Assembly: GCF_003611695.1 (NCBI RefSeq)
Contig: NZ_RAWE01000037.1
Span: forward strand, 1-61,027
Length of the DNA: 61,027 bases
Source of the DNA: Corallococcus carmarthensis
GTDB taxonomy: Bacteria > Myxococcota > Myxococcia > Myxococcales > Myxococcaceae
Direction of reading: 5' to 3'
In this document: piece after piece, positions 58,861-61,027 of the stretch
How positions within the stretch are numbered: the first letter of the stretch is position 1
How the letters are laid out: each line of letters begins with the position of its first letter
The notes under the pieces: generated by a model
The model's input: the letters and a program-made list of their open reading frames with translations, nothing else
Databases searched by the model: none
Told to the model about the DNA's origin: nothing
Position numbers and translations under genes: made by a program

Positions 58861-59400
58861 ATGGCTCGCGACATCGTCATCTGGCCCCACAAGGTTCTCA
58901 CCACGTCCACCCAGCCCGTGACCGACTTCGGACCGGCGCTCGAAACGCTCCTCCAGGAGATGTCGGAGTCCATGGCGGAAGCCAAGGGCATTGGCATCGC
59001 GGCCAACCAGGTGGGAGTCCCCCTGCGAGTGGCCATTGTCGGCCGGGAGGACGGCACCCAGTTCGAAATCGTGAACCCCCAGATTCTGTCGAAGGAGGGG
59101 AGCGTGAAGCTGGAGGAGGGCTGCCTCTCCGTGCCGGACGTGTGGGAGAAGTGCCCCCGCGTGGAGCGCGTGAAGGTCCGCTACCAGGACAAGACGGCCC
59201 AGTGGCACGAACTGGAGGCGGAGGGGCGGCTCGCGCACGTGCTCCAGCACGAAATCGACCACCTGGACGGCCACGTCTTCGTGGACCACCTCTCCAGCCT
59301 GAAGCGGACCCTCATCCTGGACCGCATGAAGAAGCTGCAGAAGTCGCTCGCACGCCGGAAGGAAGAGCCCGAGGAGAGCAAGGGGACGAAGCGCTCCTAG
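58861..59400 (+). CDS. def: Peptide deformylase
   Basis: A 179-residue metalloenzyme that removes the formyl group from the initiator methionine of new proteins. The three motifs are GIGIAANQVG (motif 1), EGCLSVP with metal ligand Cys88 (motif 2) and HEIDHLDG with ligands His130 and His134 and catalytic Glu131 (motif 3). The C-terminal tail is basic and helical. It is not next to fmt, as in many genomes; myxobacteria often have more than one copy. Confidence 0.95.
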   Translation: MARDIVIWPHKVLTTSTQPVTDFGPALETLLQEMSESMAEAKGIGIAANQVGVPLRVAIVGREDGTQFEIVNPQILSKEGSVKLEEGCLSVPDVWEKCPRVERVKVRYQDKTAQWHELEAEGRLAHVLQHEIDHLDGHVFVDHLSSLKRTLILDRMKKLQKSLARRKEEPEESKGTKRS

Positions 59401-59438
59401 CTGACGGTGAAGCGGAGGGGCGCGCTACGCTCGAGCGC

Positions 59439-60143
59439 ATGGAAACGCGCTCCGTCCCCCGTCAGGTCCAGGCCTTCCGTGAGCAGTACCGGGCCCAGGC
59501 CATCGGGTCTGGCTACCGGGGGCAGGCCCACTTCGCCTTCACCAGCCTCGTCTGCCTGGGGGGAATCGCCCTGGCGCTGAGCCGGGTGGAAGCCCCCCGC
59601 CTCTGGGAGCTCCTCGGAGTCCCCGTCGTCATCGCGCTCGCGAACACGGTCGAGTTCCTCGGCCACCGGGGCCCGATGCACCACCGCACCCGGGGCCTGG
59701 GCCTGATGTTCGAGCGGCACACCGTCCAGCACCACCGCTTCTTCACCCACGAGGCGATGGCCTACGAGTCCAGCCGGGACTTCAAGATGGTGCTCTTCCC
59801 GCCGGTGCTGCTCCTCTTCTTCCTGGGAGCCATCGCCGCCCCGCTGGGAGCGCTCTGCTTCCTGCTGATTTCCCCCAACGCGGGCTGGCTCTTCGTCGCC
59901 ACGGCGCTCGGCTATTACCTGGCGTACGAATGGGTGCACTTCGCCACGCACCTGCCGAGCGGCCATTGGAGCACCCGCCTGCCCGGCATCGTGTTCCTCC
60001 GGAGCCACCATCAGGTGCACCACCATCCCAGCCGGATGGGGCGCCACAACTTCAACATCACCTTTCCCCTCGGAGACGGGCTCTTCGGGACACGATGGAT
60101 CGCCCCTCCGGATGAGGAGCAGGCGGCACGCCGAGGGAAGTGA
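59439..60143 (+). CDS. Fatty acid hydroxylase/sterol desaturase-like membrane protein
   Basis: A 234-residue membrane protein with about four hydrophobic segments and the histidine clusters of the fatty acid hydroxylase superfamily: HRGPMHH, HTVQHHRFFTH, HFATH and HHQVHHH, which bind a di-iron centre. It should hydroxylate or desaturate a lipid or carotenoid-like substrate. The start at 59439 is 38 bases after the deformylase stop. It is the last protein gene before the rRNA promoter region. The exact substrate cannot be inferred. Confidence 0.88.
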   Translation: METRSVPRQVQAFREQYRAQAIGSGYRGQAHFAFTSLVCLGGIALALSRVEAPRLWELLGVPVVIALANTVEFLGHRGPMHHRTRGLGLMFERHTVQHHRFFTHEAMAYESSRDFKMVLFPPVLLLFFLGAIAAPLGALCFLLISPNAGWLFVATALGYYLAYEWVHFATHLPSGHWSTRLPGIVFLRSHHQVHHHPSRMGRHNFNITFPLGDGLFGTRWIAPPDEEQAARRGK

Positions 60144-60245
60144 CGGGGAAAGAAGAAAGCCGGAGCCGGGGGTTCACACCTTGGAACGGCGTGCCCATAT
60201 CCCGGGCGGCTGGGGACGAATGATCAGGCCCGGATCAATCAGGGT

Positions 60246-60274
60246 TTGACGTCACCGAATCGAAGCGTTAGACA
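60246..60274 (+). promoter_or_regulatory. rRNA promoter P1
   Basis: TTGACG, 17 bp, TAGACA, followed by GTGGACCCCCGCGC. It is the first of six promoter-like units with similar -35 and -10 boxes pointing toward the boxA leader at 60912. Confidence 0.65.
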
Positions 60275-60355
60275 GTGGACCCCCGCGCAACGGACCGCTG
60301 GCCCCCGGGCCTCGGAAAGTCAGCGCGGGGGGAAGAAAAGGATCGACGAAGCTTG

Positions 60356-60385
60356 TTGATCCCGAACGCGGCAAAGAGGTAGAAG
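60356..60385 (+). promoter_or_regulatory. rRNA promoter P2
   Basis: TTGATC, 18 bp, TAGAAG, followed by the discriminator CCGCGCCCC that recurs in P3 and P4. Confidence 0.7.
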
Positions 60386-60464
60386 CCGCGCCCCGCTCGA
60401 ACGGCTCCGAAAGCAGCAGGTCGGACCAAGGAGCGGAAGCAGCAAACGGTCGCCACCAAAATGG

Positions 60465-60492
60465 TTGATCGCGGATGCGGTGGTGGTACAAG
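60465..60492 (+). promoter_or_regulatory. rRNA promoter P3
   Basis: TTGATC, 16 bp, TACAAG, followed by CCGCGCCCC. The short spacer and the altered -10 suggest a weaker unit. Confidence 0.6.
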
Positions 60493-60586
60493 CCGCGCCC
60501 CTCGCTTCGAAGCCCGCGCACTGGCGCGGAAGGAACTTCGGAGAGAGAGCAGCACCGACAAGGAAATAGGGCAGTCAACGAGCGGG

Positions 60587-60616
60587 TTGACAGCGAACGC
60601 GGCGAAGAGATAGAAG
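60587..60616 (+). promoter_or_regulatory. rRNA promoter P4
   Basis: TTGACA, 18 bp, TAGAAG, followed by CCGCGCCCC. The -35 box is perfect. Confidence 0.75.
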
Positions 60617-60692
60617 CCGCGCCCCACCGAAGAAAGCAGTCCGGCAGGCAACACACGGACGGCGGGCGGTGAGGAAAGCTGACAGCGAGCGG

Positions 60693-60722
60693 TTGACAGG
60701 GAAGACGGCGACGAAGTAGAAG
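60693..60722 (+). promoter_or_regulatory. rRNA promoter P5
   Basis: TTGACA, 18 bp, TAGAAG, followed by CCGCTCCCC. It is almost the same as P4. Confidence 0.75.
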
Positions 60723-60807
60723 CCGCTCCCCTTCGAAAAGAAACGGCGAAAGTCACTGGACGGCGCCGACGAAATTCGAAGCAGCCCGCAGGACGCAAAA
60801 GCGAAGT

Positions 60808-60836
60808 TGACGCTGACTGCGAACTGAAATAGAAGC
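60808..60836 (+). promoter_or_regulatory. rRNA promoter P6
   Basis: TTGACG, 17 bp, TAGAAG, followed by CTGCAACCCC. It is the last good unit before the leader; transcription would begin near 60843. A poor further match (TTGAGG, 17 bp, TAACGG) lies at 60851-60879. Confidence 0.7.
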
Positions 60837-60911
60837 TGCAACCCCGCCGGTTGAGGCGAAACCGGCAACGAAGTAACGGTAGCAGAAGTCGCGAAGCAGG
60901 ACAAGCGGCTC

Positions 60912-61027
60912 GGTCTTTGAAAACCAAATAGCAAGCCCAAGCAGTAATGGATTGCGGAAACCCGCAGTCAATTTTTTGAGGGCGCTTCACCTCAAGAGCA
61001 GCGCTGAAAAGCGCAGCGAGAGGGAAG
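60912..61027 (+). promoter_or_regulatory. rRNA operon leader with boxA
   Basis: GGTCTTTGAAAA (60912-60923) matches the boxA antitermination element found ahead of 16S rRNA genes. After it come two small hairpins: TGCGG/CCGCA around AAAC (60954-60967) and GCGCT/AGCGC around GAAA near 61002. The sequence ends before any recognisable 16S start, which should lie within a few hundred bases to the right. Confidence 0.7.

Noticed and set aside
60268-60990. Minus-strand open frames of up to 240 residues in the rRNA promoter region
   Set aside because: The sequence is explained by repeated promoter units; the frames have no family match, unusual composition and overlap one another.

Overview
The window looks like a chromosomal segment of a myxobacterium in the Myxococcus/Corallococcus group. 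This rests on the very high G+C with strong third-position bias, several families known mainly from that group (DUF2381, DUF2378, DUF5953-like and DUF6310-like proteins), an abundance of Ser/Thr kinases and hybrid two-component proteins, lipoproteins with RCC1 propellers, and frequent ATGA/GTGA stop-start overlaps. I find no tRNA, CRISPR array, insertion sequence or intact prophage. The right end stops just short of a ribosomal RNA operon.

Layout. 1-5130: end of a GH19 lysozyme/chitinase, an unknown protein, a two-gene set (membrane protein plus acetyltransferase) beside a fused copy of the same two domains, and an NTF2-like protein. 5315-7576: a probable redox operon (four-helix b561-like membrane protein, YceI protein, tandem double-Rieske protein). 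7626-10944: a CBS-domain protein and a pair of Get3/ArsA-like ATPases. 11329-13664: two related SpoIIAA/STAS-like proteins around an unknown gene, then a charged disordered protein. 13788-23440: four tandem paralogous lipoproteins, each ending in a seven-repeat RCC1 propeller.

24029-33605 is the most unusual part. Two copies of a module made of an active Ser/Thr kinase followed by a pseudokinase lie on the minus strand, with two XRE repressor genes between them on the plus strand. The two pseudokinases have reciprocal lesions: one has lost the DFG aspartate, the other the HRD aspartate. The second module is preceded by a DUF2381 gene and a likely toxin-immunity pair (a lipoprotein with a PD-(D/E)XK-type C-terminus, and a DUF5953-like protein). 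Gene scraps at both edges (a histidine-kinase fragment near 27814 and an XRE tail near 33781) suggest that the island was built by duplication and insertion between an XRE gene and a histidine kinase gene.

33981-40841 is a four-gene phosphorelay operon: GAF-PAS histidine kinase, single-domain receiver, membrane hybrid kinase, and a REC-HPt-REC-REC-GGDEF protein that would link the relay to cyclic-di-GMP. 40852-53948 holds an LVIVD-propeller lipoprotein, an ATPase/TruB/GNAT group, a secreted or cytosolic protein with four EF-hand-like repeats behind a candidate sigma-54 promoter with twin palindromes, transketolase, an arginase-family protein, a MoxR/VWA pair, an AT-hook protein and a small protein with an SSB-like acidic tip. 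54354-60143 holds a KAS III-like enzyme, a DUF2378 protein, an inactive-looking metallophosphatase, an NTF2-like protein, peptide deformylase and a fatty acid hydroxylase-like membrane protein. 60246-60836 contains six evenly spaced sigma-70-type promoters (about 112 bp apart), followed by a boxA-type leader at 60912, as expected upstream of a 16S rRNA gene that would begin just past the window.
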